Shown: positions 29,647 through 38,881, counted from the stretch's first letter. The stretch: DNA of 64,000 nucleotides from Arthrobacter sp. B3I9 (GCF_030816935.1 NZ_JAUSYO010000001.1:2728001-2792000), one strand, 5' to 3'. Notes: a model not told the origin generated them from the sequence alone. Program-made: numbers and translations.

Positions 29647-30046
29647 TGTATGTTCCCGTCGATGGTATTTCCCGCGGCATTTTTCCGAGTATTCGCCCGT
29701 GCAATTGGCAGGACGGCCAAGCCGACGCCTCTGCATCTGCGGGTGCGGCTCGTGGCCACACATCAAGACTCCCGCGATACCTGCAGGCCCACAATGGGAA
29801 AGAATCTTCCTAGGCAAGGGCGAACCCTCCCCGGGGCTCCAGAGATGACGGCCTAGGCAGTAACGCGCCTGCCCTGAGGTCGTGTTAGGGGCTCGAGGGC
29901 CGTCGGAATGTTGATGTCACCAAGGTGGAAGGGAAACACGCGGTTCCCCTGAGCCTCCCAGGCGGCCGCGGCATGCGCGACATGAAGGCGATTTCGGTCC
30001 CTAGCCGCTGAGCCGGTGCCCGAGTTGCTGCATGCTGTTCCACTCC
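29647..30046. other. Intergenic, no gene seen
   Basis: Four hundred bases with only short, unconvincing open frames on both strands. Confidence 0.35.
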
Positions 30047-30433
30047 TCATCGAGATGGACATTCGAAAGTTGAGAGATTGGGAACCGGCCGGTCCGTACG
30101 TACGGCGCCGTCACCAGCCTCGTCAGGACCGGTCAACGGCCCTGACGCCTCTCGGGTGCCCGTGAGCCGAGCCTGGGTCGCGTCCGTTGGTAGTCGGTGG
30201 CTAGAGCGCATGCGAAGGAGCGCCACAGCTGAAATAAGAAACCAGGCGATGTTGGTCGCTACTGAGGGCCAGGCTCCGTGGAACGCGCTGTTGGCTATAA
30301 AAGCGATTGCACCGAAGAGGTTGGCCAGTTGGAAGCACCTTCCTGCCTTCAACCAACCCATGGATACGGCTAGAAAGGCGCCAAGTAGTGCCGCTGCTCC
30401 TGCCCACCCCGCGACTTCCCATAACAGGTCCAT
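30047..30433 (-). CDS. CBU_0592-like small membrane protein
   Basis: A 128-residue protein from ATG 30433 with a strong AAGAAAGGA site. Three closely spaced membrane segments (AGWAGAAALLGAFLAVSMGW, CFQLANLFGAIAFIANSAFH, VATNIAWFLISAVALLRMR) and the conserved N-L-x-G and N-x-x-W patterns match the CBU_0592 family of small integral proteins, often seen beside transport or catabolic genes. A hydrophilic, low-complexity tail follows. No function is established for the family. It lies downstream of the catabolic operon but separated from it. Confidence 0.65.
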   Translation of the reverse strand: MDLLWEVAGWAGAAALLGAFLAVSMGWLKAGRCFQLANLFGAIAFIANSAFHGAWPSVATNIAWFLISAVALLRMRSSHRLPTDATQARLTGTREASGPLTGPDEAGDGAVRTDRPVPNLSTFECPSR

Positions 30434-30566
30434 AGCCGTCCTTTCTTTGTGGTCCCCCACAACTAAGCGCTTGGTGGGCATGGCGCTGGAAGTGCAACCA
30501 GCGAACTAATGGGACGCGGGGCTGGGCGGCGTTGCAGGCGGTTAGGCGCGGTGACCTGCCCCGGTC

Positions 30567-30818
30567 TCAGGGCGCCTCGAAGCCTGCATCCGTGGTGACT
30601 TTGTAGTGGAAGCCGCAGCTCTCCTCTGTTGCCCATGCCTCGTAAGATTCGGCCTTCTCGAAGAGTCTTCTACCGGCCGGTGTTTGCTGCAGCCAGAGGA
30701 TCTTTCCGTCCTCGGTCACTGTATCGACGTGCCCGTTACAGATGGTGACACCCTGTTGCCTGATCTCGACGGATGCACCTGGGAGCACGCTCCAGTCTGT
30801 TATCTTCCTGTGGATCAT
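30567..30818 (-). CDS. Small protein of unknown function
   Basis: An 83-residue protein from ATG 30818, with GAAAGGA eight bases before. It begins MIHRKITDWSVLP and has a short beta-rich core (ASVEIRQQGVTICNGHVDTV, ILWLQQTPAGRRLF). I know no family name. A decayed relative lies at 14690-14884. It follows the aldehyde dehydrogenase gene across a strong hairpin and may be a low-level distal gene of that operon. Confidence 0.6.
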   Translation of the reverse strand: MIHRKITDWSVLPGASVEIRQQGVTICNGHVDTVTEDGKILWLQQTPAGRRLFEKAESYEAWATEESCGFHYKVTTDAGFEAP

Positions 30819-30841
30819 CGGGATGTCCTTTCGGGTTCGCG

Positions 30842-30869
30842 GATGCGCCCCGGCGAGCCGGGGCGCATC
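30842..30869 (-). terminator. Strong hairpin after the aldehyde dehydrogenase gene
   Basis: gatgcgccccggc (30842-30854) and gccggggcgcatc (30857-30869) form a perfect 13-bp inverted repeat with a two-base spacer. It sits between the aldehyde dehydrogenase stop and the next gene. No T run follows, so it could be a terminator or an mRNA-stabilising hairpin. Confidence 0.5.
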
Positions 30870-30892
30870 GGGAGGTGCTGTGCAGAGCGTAT

Positions 30893-32386
30893 TCAGTCGC
30901 GGTTGTACATGACGTGTTTGGTGCGGGAGAAGTCCTCCAGCGCGTAGCTGGAGAGGTCCCGGCCGTAGCCGGAGCCTTTGAAACCGCCCCAAGGCATCTC
31001 GGTGGCGATGACCAGGTGCGAGTTGACCCAGACCGTGCCGAAGTCCAGACGGCGGGGCACGGTGAGTGAGCGGGCGCTGTCCTTGGTCCATACCGAGGCC
31101 GCGAGCCCGTAGATGGTTTCGTTGGCTCGGGCGACGGCTTCCTCGTCAGTGCTGAACGTCTCGACCGACACGACCGGGCCGAAGATCTCCGTGCTGGCGA
31201 TGGCGGCGCCCGCGGGCACGTTGGTGACCACGGTCGGCTCAATGAAGAATCCGGGACCTTCGAGGGCATTGCCGCCGACGGCGATGGTCAGGCCGTCCCT
31301 GCGGACGTCCTCGAGCGCGGCCAAGACCCGTTCGTAGTGCGTACCGGAGATCATTGAACCGATTTCGACGTCGGTCCCGGTGCCTGGGGTGCCGATGGAG
31401 ATCCCGCTGACCTCATTGACGAGGAGCTCGGTGAACTTCTCGGCGACCGATTCGTGGACCAGGACCCGGCAGGCTGCGCCGCATTCCTGGCCGCCGTTCC
31501 AGAACCCGGCACTGCGAACGCCCTTGGCAGCGGCTTCCAGGTCGGCGTCGGCGAAGACCACCACGGGTGCCTTGCCGCCGAGCTCCAGGTGCAGGCGCTT
31601 GACCGAGGAGGCGGCGCTGGCGGCTACCTTCTGGCCGCTGCCGACGCTTCCGGTGATGGCCACGAGGTCCACGTCCGGGTGCTCTGAGAGGCGGTTGCCC
31701 ACTACCCGTCCGGGGCCGGTCACGATGTTCACGACTCCGGCGGGAAGCTCATCGGCGATGAGTTCGGCGAGCTTGAGCGTGGTCAACGGTGTCTGTTCCG
31801 AGGGTTTGAGGACGAGGGTGTTGCCGGCGCCCAGGATCGGGGCAATCTTCCACGCGGCCATCAGGAGCGGGTAGTTCCAGGGCGTGATGACGCCGACGAC
31901 GCCGACGGGTTCGCGGTGGATGACCGAGGTATGGTTCTCTGCGTAGTCGCCAGCGCCGAGGGTGCTGAAAGCCCGGGCGGCGCCGGCGGAAAAGCGGAAG
32001 GTGTCGATGGCGCTGGAGATGTCGTCTTCCGCCACCGCTGCAGGTTTGCCGGTGTTCGCCGCTTCCAGGGTCTCGAAGAGGTCGCGGTTCGACTCGATGA
32101 CGTCTGCGATCCGTAGCAGGACAGCGGCACGGTCCTTGGGCATCTTTGATGCCCAGACGCCCTCGGCGGCGACGGCGGCAGTAACCGCGGCATCGACGTC
32201 TTCAACGGTACCGGCCGGGACCTGGGTAAGGACTTCCTCGGTGGCCGGATTCACGACGTCGACGGTTTCCTCCGAGGTGGAGGGGACGAACCGCCCGCCA
32301 ATGAACTGGCCGAAGGGCGGGAGGGACGCGGTAGGGGCGCTTTGCGCCCGGAGGACGGTGAACAGGGTCTTTTCTGTGGTGGTCAT
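30893..32386 (-). CDS. NAD(P)-dependent aldehyde dehydrogenase, aminobutyraldehyde/betaine-aldehyde type
   Basis: A 497-residue full-length aldehyde dehydrogenase. Visible are GVITPWNYPL, the coenzyme site VAITGSVGSGQKVA, the general base ELGGKAP and the nucleophile region WNGGQECGAACRV, where the Cys of GQEC is catalytic. Subfamily features resemble 4-aminobutanal dehydrogenases (PatD-like) more than succinic-semialdehyde ones. It is the fourth gene of the operon, overlapping the symporter gene by ATGA, and probably oxidises an aldehyde formed by the upstream oxidase or lyase to an acid. The substrate is not determined by sequence alone. Confidence 0.9.
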   Translation of the reverse strand: MTTTEKTLFTVLRAQSAPTASLPPFGQFIGGRFVPSTSEETVDVVNPATEEVLTQVPAGTVEDVDAAVTAAVAAEGVWASKMPKDRAAVLLRIADVIESNRDLFETLEAANTGKPAAVAEDDISSAIDTFRFSAGAARAFSTLGAGDYAENHTSVIHREPVGVVGVITPWNYPLLMAAWKIAPILGAGNTLVLKPSEQTPLTTLKLAELIADELPAGVVNIVTGPGRVVGNRLSEHPDVDLVAITGSVGSGQKVAASAASSVKRLHLELGGKAPVVVFADADLEAAAKGVRSAGFWNGGQECGAACRVLVHESVAEKFTELLVNEVSGISIGTPGTGTDVEIGSMISGTHYERVLAALEDVRRDGLTIAVGGNALEGPGFFIEPTVVTNVPAGAAIASTEIFGPVVSVETFSTDEEAVARANETIYGLAASVWTKDSARSLTVPRRLDFGTVWVNSHLVIATEMPWGGFKGSGYGRDLSSYALEDFSRTKHVMYNRD

Positions 32387-33912
32387 GACTTGCCCGGGGT
32401 CCTTTCAGTGGGATGGCCGGTGTGGAGGAGATGGTGGTGGTGGTGTTCGACGACGGGGCGTGTTTCCCAGAACTCGGCGCCTTCGATGCCCAGGGCCTTG
32501 GGGTCAAAGGTGGGATCCAGCCCCTGTTTGCGCTGGCGTTCGTAGTCCTTGTAGATCTTGCGGACCAGTGGGAAGAGGAAGGCCAGGCAGATGAGGTTAA
32601 CCCAGGCGATGAGCCCGAGGCCGATGTCGCCTGCGGCCCAGATCAGCTGCGCGTTCACCACGGATCCAAAAAACACGATGGCCATGGTGCCGAATTTGAG
32701 GACGTTCTTCCACAGGTGTCCCTTTTTACCGTCCAGCAGGTAGAGCAGGTTGGAGTTGGCGACGTAGAAGTAGGCCAGCAGGCAGGTGAAGCCAAAAAGC
32801 AGGACAGCGACGGCGACGAATCCGGCTCCCCAGCCCGGGACCAGGGTGTCGATGGCTTCCTGGACCCAGTTGGCGCCGACCGGGACGCCGGGCAGGTTGT
32901 TGACCAGGAAGCCGCCGGAACCGTCCGCGACGTTGTACTTGCCCGAGACGACCATCATGAGCCCGGTGGCCATGCAGATCAGCAGCACGTCGATGTAGAT
33001 GCTGAAGGTCTGGACCAGGCCCTGTTTGCCCGGGTGGGACGTGCGTGCCGCAGCCGCGGCGAAGGTTGCCTCGCCGAGGCCGTTGGAGGAGGCGAAGACA
33101 GCCCGGCGGACGCCCCACGCGATGGCGGCTCCGGCGATGCCGCCCATGACGGGGTGGATCCCGACGGCGGACTGGAAGATCAGTGCCACGGCGGCGGGGA
33201 CGCTGCCGATGTTGATGCCGATCACGGCAAGGGCAAGGATCAGGTAACCGATCGCCAGGACCGGGACCAGGGCCTGGGTTACCTTGACCAGGCGGGTGGT
33301 GCCGCCGAAGATAACGAGGGCGATCATTACCGTGACCAGCACGGCGGGGATCCAGCTGTCCAGGCCGAATGCCAGCTTGGCGCTGGCCGCGATGGTGTTG
33401 ACCTGCAGGCCCGGGAAGATGAATCCGTAGCCGATGACACCGAGCACTGCCACGAGCGCTCCTACCTTCGGGAGCTTGAGGCCGTACTTGATGTAGTAGG
33501 GCATGCCGCCGATGTCTTCGTTAGCGTTGCGTCGGTCTTCGTCCTGGACCTGGCGCTTGAACGTCTGGGACAGTGCGGCTTCGGCGTAGCCGACGGTGCA
33601 GCCGACCAGGCCGGTGACGGCCATCCAGACCAGCGCGCCGGGGCCGCCGGCGCTGACGGCCGTGGCGACGCCGGCGATGCTGCCGACGCCCACGCGACTG
33701 CCGAGGGCCAGCACGAGGGCCTGGAAGGAGGACAGGCCGCCCTCTCCCGCTTCGCTGTCCTTCAGCTGCCGGAGCATGTCCGGGATGCGGCGGAACTGGA
33801 CGCCTTTGGTGGCGATGGAGTAGGCGACGCCGAGGCCCAGGACCACGTAGGCCATGGGCGCCCAGATGGCGTCGGAGACGGTGGAAAGGAAGGCTGCGAA
33901 GTCGGTATCCAT
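32383..33912 (-). CDS. AGCS-family sodium:amino-acid symporter
   Basis: A 509-residue integral membrane protein with about ten to eleven membrane segments and the AGCS pattern GSRVGVGSIAGVATAVSAGG, GGMPYYIKYGL and the GLGEA(T/A)FAAAAA region. AGCS carriers import alanine, glycine or related amino acids with sodium. The C-terminal tail has a natural run of five histidines (VEHHHHHLLH). It starts three bases after the DapA-family gene stop and ends overlapping the aldehyde dehydrogenase start. In this operon it most likely brings in the nitrogen compound the other enzymes degrade. Confidence 0.93.
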   Translation of the reverse strand: MDTDFAAFLSTVSDAIWAPMAYVVLGLGVAYSIATKGVQFRRIPDMLRQLKDSEAGEGGLSSFQALVLALGSRVGVGSIAGVATAVSAGGPGALVWMAVTGLVGCTVGYAEAALSQTFKRQVQDEDRRNANEDIGGMPYYIKYGLKLPKVGALVAVLGVIGYGFIFPGLQVNTIAASAKLAFGLDSWIPAVLVTVMIALVIFGGTTRLVKVTQALVPVLAIGYLILALAVIGINIGSVPAAVALIFQSAVGIHPVMGGIAGAAIAWGVRRAVFASSNGLGEATFAAAAARTSHPGKQGLVQTFSIYIDVLLICMATGLMMVVSGKYNVADGSGGFLVNNLPGVPVGANWVQEAIDTLVPGWGAGFVAVAVLLFGFTCLLAYFYVANSNLLYLLDGKKGHLWKNVLKFGTMAIVFFGSVVNAQLIWAAGDIGLGLIAWVNLICLAFLFPLVRKIYKDYERQRKQGLDPTFDPKALGIEGAEFWETRPVVEHHHHHLLHTGHPTERTPGKS

Positions 33913-33915
33913 GGC

Positions 33916-34809
33916 TTAGCCGACCGTTTGGTAGAGGGCGGACAGCGCCTGCTGGACGCGGGCGTGGTCCCCGGCATTCAGGTCCGCGGTGGGCCGCCTG
34001 GGTGACCCTGCGGGGAGGCCCTGCAGCGCCAGGCCGGCCTTGACGGCGGGAATGAACGGCACTGACAGGAGCGCGTCGATTACCGGGTACACCTTCTTCC
34101 ACCGCTCCAGGGCACCCTGCAGGTCGCCTTCGGCGATGCTGCGGCTCACGGCGACGATTTCGTTGGGCACAACGTTGGCGGTGCCTGCCATGACACCGGC
34201 GGCGCCTTCGACAAGGGCGCTGTAGAGGTAGACGTCCCAGCCGATGAAGGTGCCGATGACGTCCGAGTGATGGTGGATCAGCTGCAGTGCCTGTTCCCAG
34301 TTGGCGCTGGAGTCCTTGATGTAGCGGATGTTCTCCACCTCTTCGGCCAAGGCGCGGACGGTGGCCGGGTCCAGGTTCACGCCGGTGACGGCCGGGATGT
34401 TGTAGAGCATCACCGGGATCGAGACGGAGTTGGCAACGTCCTTGATATAGCTGACCGTCTCCTCAAGCGTGAGCGGCTCGTAGTACGGGGTGACCAGCAT
34501 GAGCACGTCGGCGCCCAGCTTCTCGGCGGCCTGGGAGAGCCGGATGGCCTCTGCCGTGGATGTGGCGCCGGTGTTGGCGATGACCGGCACGCGGCCATCC
34601 GCCTGCCTGATGACGGTCTCGATGAGGAGCAGCCGTTCCTCCGAGGACAGGGCTCCGACCTCACCGGTGGAGCCAGCTGCGACGACGCCGTCGACACCGG
34701 CCTCAATGGAACGGTCGACGATGCGGCGCAGGGTGTCGACGTCGAGAGTTTCGTCCTGGTTGAAGGGGGTGGACAGGGCGGTGAGGACACCACGGAGATC
34801 TTTGGACAT
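33916..34809 (-). CDS. DapA/N-acetylneuraminate-lyase family enzyme
   Basis: A 297-residue TIM-barrel class I aldolase/hydratase. It keeps the Schiff-base Lys in IRYIKDSSANW, the Tyr of LYNIPAVTG and the AAGSTGEVGALSSEE substrate loop. ATG 34809 has AAGGA well placed upstream. The setting in a catabolic operon, not a lysine cluster, argues against true dihydrodipicolinate synthase; family members split or deaminate 2-oxo acids, for example in hydroxyproline or sugar-acid breakdown. It follows the flavoprotein gene by about 60 bases and precedes the symporter by three. The exact reaction is unknown. Confidence 0.88.
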   Translation of the reverse strand: MSKDLRGVLTALSTPFNQDETLDVDTLRRIVDRSIEAGVDGVVAAGSTGEVGALSSEERLLLIETVIRQADGRVPVIANTGATSTAEAIRLSQAAEKLGADVLMLVTPYYEPLTLEETVSYIKDVANSVSIPVMLYNIPAVTGVNLDPATVRALAEEVENIRYIKDSSANWEQALQLIHHHSDVIGTFIGWDVYLYSALVEGAAGVMAGTANVVPNEIVAVSRSIAEGDLQGALERWKKVYPVIDALLSVPFIPAVKAGLALQGLPAGSPRRPTADLNAGDHARVQQALSALYQTVG

Positions 34810-34871
34810 CTGAGTTGTTTCCTTACTTGAGTTCGGTGGACGTGCTGAAGACCGGCAGGTCGGAGAAGGGA

Positions 34872-36257
34872 TCAGGCGACGATGGACAGGCCGGAGTGCT
34901 GCGGTGCCTTACGGTGGGTAGCCAGTACGCTTGCCGCCTCCTGAGCTGCGGAGAAGCCGGTGGTGATGGAGCCTTCGGTGTACAGGGTGCCCAGGTAGTC
35001 GCCGGCGAGGAAGACCCGGTCGGTGCCCCTCATGAGGGTGGACTGAATCTTGGCACGGCCCGGGAAGCAGTAAGGGGACGCGTTCTTCCAACGGTCGACC
35101 TTGGCCTCGACGACGCTGTCGGCGAAGCCATGGCCCAGGACCTGGTCAAGGTCGGTGAGGTGGGTCTTGATGACTTCCTCCTCGCTCTTCTCCAGCAGGG
35201 CACGACCTAGGCTGGCCGGAGAGAATGTCATGAAGCTCCCGCCGGGCTTGCGCACGGACTCGGTGCCGCGAACGATGCTCGCCTGGTTCAGCGCGATCGC
35301 GAAGGAGCGCTTCGGGGCGGCAATCGCGTAGATGTCGTCCCACGGCTTCGCGGTAGTTTCGTTGGTCAGGAAAGCGGTGCTGACATGCGGGCCGTATTTG
35401 ATCTGGCCCAGCGCGCCTCGCAGCTCCTCGGGAAGGTCCACGCCGATCTTGTGTGACACGTCGGCGGTGGTGGCCAGGACCACCGTGCGGGCCTCCACCT
35501 CGCGGTCTGCCCCGTCCTGGCGGTACCGGACTACGACGGATTCCTTCTTGTGGACCACTTCAGTAACAACGGCACCGAGCTGGATGCGCTCTCCCAGGGC
35601 CACCGCGATGGTTTCCGTCAGGGTGGACGGGCCGCCGACGATGCCCTGGCTCAGCCCCTGGCCGAAGCCGAGGACCAGGCTGAAGTAGCCGATGCCGGCG
35701 CCGGCGGAGATCTCGTCCATGTCGCCTGCGGATCGCGTGACTGTGGTCTTGAAGAGTGCCCCCGCGTCCTCGGATAGATCTCCGATGAAGTCCTGGAACG
35801 AGGTGTTGTTTTCGAAGTCGTAGATCCGCTGCTGGCGCATAGCACCGGACTCTCCCGCGCGCTTGCGCACCACGCGGGTGTACTTCGCGACTCCGCTGAC
35901 CACTTTCAGGCCGGCACGCATGGTGTCCATCCGGGAGGAAAGGGACATCGGGATGCGGAACGGGTAGGTGGCAATGTGCCCCTTCTTGATGAACTTCCCG
36001 TTCATCGACAGGCCTTGCAGTGACCCCGGGATCTGGACCGCCATCACGCCGACCTCATTGAGCAGCGCGTCGGTGGAAGATCCTGCGCCGGCGAAGACAT
36101 GCCCGCCCCAGTTCAGCCAGTAGTCACCCCGGCGCTCGGAGCGGATGCGTCCCCCCACCCTGTGTCCGGATTCCAGGACTACCGTGTCCCAATGCCGGAG
36201 CCGCCAGGCTGCCGAGAGGCCGGCAAGGCCTCCCCCGACGATCACTACATCTTTCAT
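34872..36257 (-). CDS. FAD-dependent amine-oxidase-like flavoprotein
   Basis: A 461-residue protein starting MKDVVIVGGGLAGLSAAWRL, the ADP-binding motif, followed by ESGHRVGGRIRSE as in amine oxidases, protoporphyrinogen oxidases and phytoene desaturases. The C-terminal FAD motif is VFLAGDYLGTLYTEGSITTG. ATG 36257 is chosen because AAGGA lies nine bases before it; an ATG at 36266 would sit on that site. It is the first gene of the catabolic operon, and a GntR regulator is divergent. It probably oxidises the imported amine or amino acid to an imine or aldehyde. Putrescine oxidase is possible but not shown. Confidence 0.8.
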   Translation of the reverse strand: MKDVVIVGGGLAGLSAAWRLRHWDTVVLESGHRVGGRIRSERRGDYWLNWGGHVFAGAGSSTDALLNEVGVMAVQIPGSLQGLSMNGKFIKKGHIATYPFRIPMSLSSRMDTMRAGLKVVSGVAKYTRVVRKRAGESGAMRQQRIYDFENNTSFQDFIGDLSEDAGALFKTTVTRSAGDMDEISAGAGIGYFSLVLGFGQGLSQGIVGGPSTLTETIAVALGERIQLGAVVTEVVHKKESVVVRYRQDGADREVEARTVVLATTADVSHKIGVDLPEELRGALGQIKYGPHVSTAFLTNETTAKPWDDIYAIAAPKRSFAIALNQASIVRGTESVRKPGGSFMTFSPASLGRALLEKSEEEVIKTHLTDLDQVLGHGFADSVVEAKVDRWKNASPYCFPGRAKIQSTLMRGTDRVFLAGDYLGTLYTEGSITTGFSAAQEAASVLATHRKAPQHSGLSIVA

Positions 36258-36414
36258 GATTCCCATTCCTTGCTGTTGATTCGTTGCGGGACCGGCCGCT
36301 GTAGCGGCCGGTGGCACCACGGGAGATTGGTCGAAGGTCGCGTGAGACGCCGCCATTATCGGCGTCCGCACCGGAGTAAGGTGCACTCCCGGTGGAAGGC
36401 CTCAAGGCTCTACG

Positions 36415-36459
36415 TTGTGTGACTCAAACCACCATGAGATGTGATCACAAATCACACAA
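36415..36459. promoter_or_regulatory. Putative GntR operator in the divergent promoter
   Basis: The perfect palindrome tgtgatcaca (36440-36449) is flanked by a perfect 8-bp inverted repeat ttgtgtga (36415-36422) and tcacacaa (36452-36459). It lies between the flavoprotein gene and the divergent gntR-type gene, the place expected for the regulator to control both. Confidence 0.55.
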
Positions 36460-36545
36460 GGCTTGCTAGAGAATTTCCTGACCATGACTCGGCGCTGATG
36501 AGGGACCCCGAGAGATAGTGCCGGCGCGGGCCGTATATTTGATCT

Positions 36546-37238
36546 GTGGTCATATCCCAGCGCGTCGAGCCAACCCTTCTGACCGACCAGGTCTACGCGA
36601 TGATTCATGCAGCGATACTGAGTGGGGACCTGCCGGCCGGGTCGCGGCTGAAGGTGCGTGATCTCGCTGAGCAGGTGGGAACGAGTGTGATGCCTGTCCG
36701 CGAGGCAATCCGGCGCCTGGAGGAGACCGGGTTGGCCGAACGCCAGCCGCACAAGGGGGCAGTGGTCAAGAGCCTGACCTTCGAGGAGCTCATCCACGTC
36801 TACGACGTCCGGCGGCTCCTGGAAACTGAGGCCGCACGCCTGGGCGCTGAGCAGGTCACCGCCGAGGACGTCGACAGGATGCAGTCCGAATACGACCTAA
36901 TGCGGAAGGCGATTGACGAACGCCGGGTGATTGACCTGCTCGATCATGACGAGGCCATGCTGGCGATTCTCTACGAAGCCGCGGGAAATCCGGTGCTGGT
37001 CCAGATGATCCGGGCGCTGTGGCAGCAATGCCGGGCGTACAAGATCGTTGGCGCACAAGGTTCCCTGGACGCTGGAAAAGACGACTCCCTGTGGCGCTAC
37101 CAGCAGGACCTGGTGGCCGCCGCCCGGCATGCGGACCCGGCAGCTGCCGCAGCGGTCAACGAGGCCTCTCTCCTGGACGCCAGCGAGAGGATTAGGGCAG
37201 GGCTGGCAGAACAAGGGGCACCAAAGCTCGGCGTGTAG
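36546..37238 (+). CDS. GntR-family (FadR/FCD) transcription regulator
   Basis: A 230-residue protein from GTG 36546. The winged helix-turn-helix is at about residues 11-75 (DLAEQVGTSVMPVREAIRRL, ETGLAERQPHKGAVV) and an all-helical FCD effector domain follows (VYDVRRLLETEAARLGAEQV, DHDEAMLAILYEAAGN). FCD regulators usually repress neighbouring catabolic genes until a substrate metal/acid complex binds. Divergent placement and the palindromes at 36415-36459 make the flavoprotein-to-aldehyde-dehydrogenase operon its obvious target. Confidence 0.9.
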   Translation: MVISQRVEPTLLTDQVYAMIHAAILSGDLPAGSRLKVRDLAEQVGTSVMPVREAIRRLEETGLAERQPHKGAVVKSLTFEELIHVYDVRRLLETEAARLGAEQVTAEDVDRMQSEYDLMRKAIDERRVIDLLDHDEAMLAILYEAAGNPVLVQMIRALWQQCRAYKIVGAQGSLDAGKDDSLWRYQQDLVAAARHADPAAAAAVNEASLLDASERIRAGLAEQGAPKLGV

Positions 37239-37873
37239 TTCGGGTTCACTGCCTGCTCTCCGGCAGTGGACCCGACGATGGAGGTCCCATTGATTCCCCG
37301 CCAAGAGACTCAGTCGCGCACGTTTCCTTGTCTGGTGTGAGCATCGACCGCCTCACAGCGGAACTTCGGAACGAATGGAGCAGACCAGAATCCTCGGCGG
37401 ATGATCAGAATTCCCAGGAGTCGAAACGCGTTGCTCTTCCCGAGGAGCGCGTCCTGGAGTGGTTTTCAAACATCCTGAGACCTCGCGCGATGGGATGAGG
37501 ATTTGAAATTGCCGCAGTATGGGTCTCCCAAGGAGACTTACTGCCTGGCTTGCCTCGGACCGTGCAAGGCCTCTATCACTCGCTTGCGCTCCCCCGGATC
37601 GTCTCGACCCGGTCGAGGACAAGAACGCGGACGTCGAGGTTGGATACGAGAAGCGGTGCAGCACTGGGACCAAGGCCAAGTCGCAGTCACAATTCCAGAA
37701 GCGTTCCACAAAGACCCGGATATTAGTTGGGAGCTTCATCCCCTCACCAGGTCCGAGAAGAAGAAGGACCAGGCCCAGTAGCCCCGCGTACCAATGATAG
37801 ATGGCGGATGACCGCAGGCCCACGAGGAGGCCCTTGGCACATTGCCATGGGCATCCCTGCCGTTCACGTCAGC
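37239..37873. other. Gene-poor stretch
   Basis: No supportable gene on either strand; only overlapping short frames without ribosome sites or known motifs. Confidence 0.35.
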
Positions 37874-38008
37874 TCAGGGGCGGTCCATGCCGCGCGGGTT
37901 GTAGCCGGGTTTCTTGGCGGCCCGGCCGGCAGCGTCCTTCATCATGACCTTCAAGCGGATGTGGCGGTTGCCCTCGATGTGGTCCTCTAACTTATAGGGC
38001 AATTCGAT
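37874..38008 (-). pseudogene. C-terminal fragment, unknown
   Basis: After a stop, the minus strand reads IAIELPYKLEDHIEGNRHIR then LKVMMKDAAGRAAKKPGYNP and ends GMDRP at 37874. Composition and codon use look like a real protein end, but the upstream part is missing and I cannot name the family. Confidence 0.3.
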
Positions 38009-38107
38009 TGCGATTCAGCGCCGCCCCGGACACTATCAAAATTGTCAGCTTAGTACGCCCGGAAATGTTACGGTGTCAAGCTTGCACGCCGAACAGGCCA
38101 AAGGCTT

Positions 38108-38258
38108 CTGACCTGCGGAAACACTGTGCCCGAGGTGGGACTCGAACTGCATTCCGGGTCTTGAAAACGCTGGGAAGCAGCGGAAACATGCGGAATCCGA
38201 AGCGGTACGAAGGCGTTACAAGGGGGTCCGAGAGGAAAAGTGTGGACAATGCACACAC
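38108..38258 (-). repeat. tRNA-Leu 3'-end copy C with flanking inverted repeat
   Basis: Bases 38109-38147 are identical over 39 bp to the real tRNA-Leu end (55984-56022) and to copy A. The next bases tgcattccg match copy A, and the following 100 bases match copy B (gcggaatccgaagcggtacg). The inverted repeat is gtgtggaca-a-tgcacacac at 38240-38258. It marks the border between the second and third putative elements. Confidence 0.75.
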
Positions 38259-38308
38259 CCTTTGGGCCAATTTCTCGAACTCGGTCGTCGACTTCTGCCT
38301 TCATGCAG

Positions 38309-38765
38309 GTGGAGCCGTTCGGGACCATTGACCCGGGCGCGGGAATCCTCTCCGTGCTGCTGGTCGCCTTCGCCGCGAAGGCGTTGAGGATCATTCCGGA
38401 CCGGATGCGGAAATCCCCGCAGGCGGTCAGCCTGGCCATGGGCGTCTTCATCACCGTCTTCGCCCCCGCGGAACAAGGCCGGTCCCCGCTCCCCATGGGC
38501 ATCGGTGTCATCGTCCACGTCAGCGGGACAGGATGACCACCGAGCGCTGCAATCTGGCGTGGCCGTTCGCCATCAAGCCGCCCAAGGCGTTCAAGAACAT
38601 ATCGATCCTCAACGCCTGCTGGCACTCCAACGGCTACATGACCATCCCGGCTCGCGGGCACGCCGGCTCCGTGCGCGAATGGCTCCTGCTGGTGCTCATC
38701 GGGGCGTACGCGATCCTCGGCGTCGGCGGGACCACCGTCGCGACGGGACAGGCTGGGCTCACCGA
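38309..38765 (+). pseudogene. Remnant of a YdjM-like membrane metal-dependent hydrolase
   Basis: Two frames together encode membrane segments and a soluble motif: GTIDPGAGILSVLLVAFAAK, VSLAMGVFITVFAPAEQG, MGIGVIVHVSG, then after a one-base shift at about 38530 TTERCNLAWPFAIKPPKAFK and SVREWLLLVLIGAYAILGVG. The His/Thr/Trp-Pro-Phe layout resembles YdjM-family membrane hydrolases. The N-terminal metal site is missing and the frame is broken, so it is dead. Confidence 0.45.
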
Positions 38766-38881
38766 ACTGGTGACCGTGACCGCTCCCGGTGGACAGGGCC
38801 ACTTTGTACGTGCCATCGCTGGTCAACCCGGCTCGCATGGAGCACCCGAAGCCGCATATCGGAATCGCAAGGCAGTGACCG

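Noticed and set aside
32413..34005. 530-residue frame antisense to the AGCS symporter
   Set aside because: Asp/Gly/His-rich shadow of a membrane-protein gene.
34872..36257. Calling the flavoprotein putrescine oxidase
   Set aside because: The FAD motifs fit the whole amine-oxidase superfamily, and the aldehyde dehydrogenase neighbour alone does not fix the substrate.
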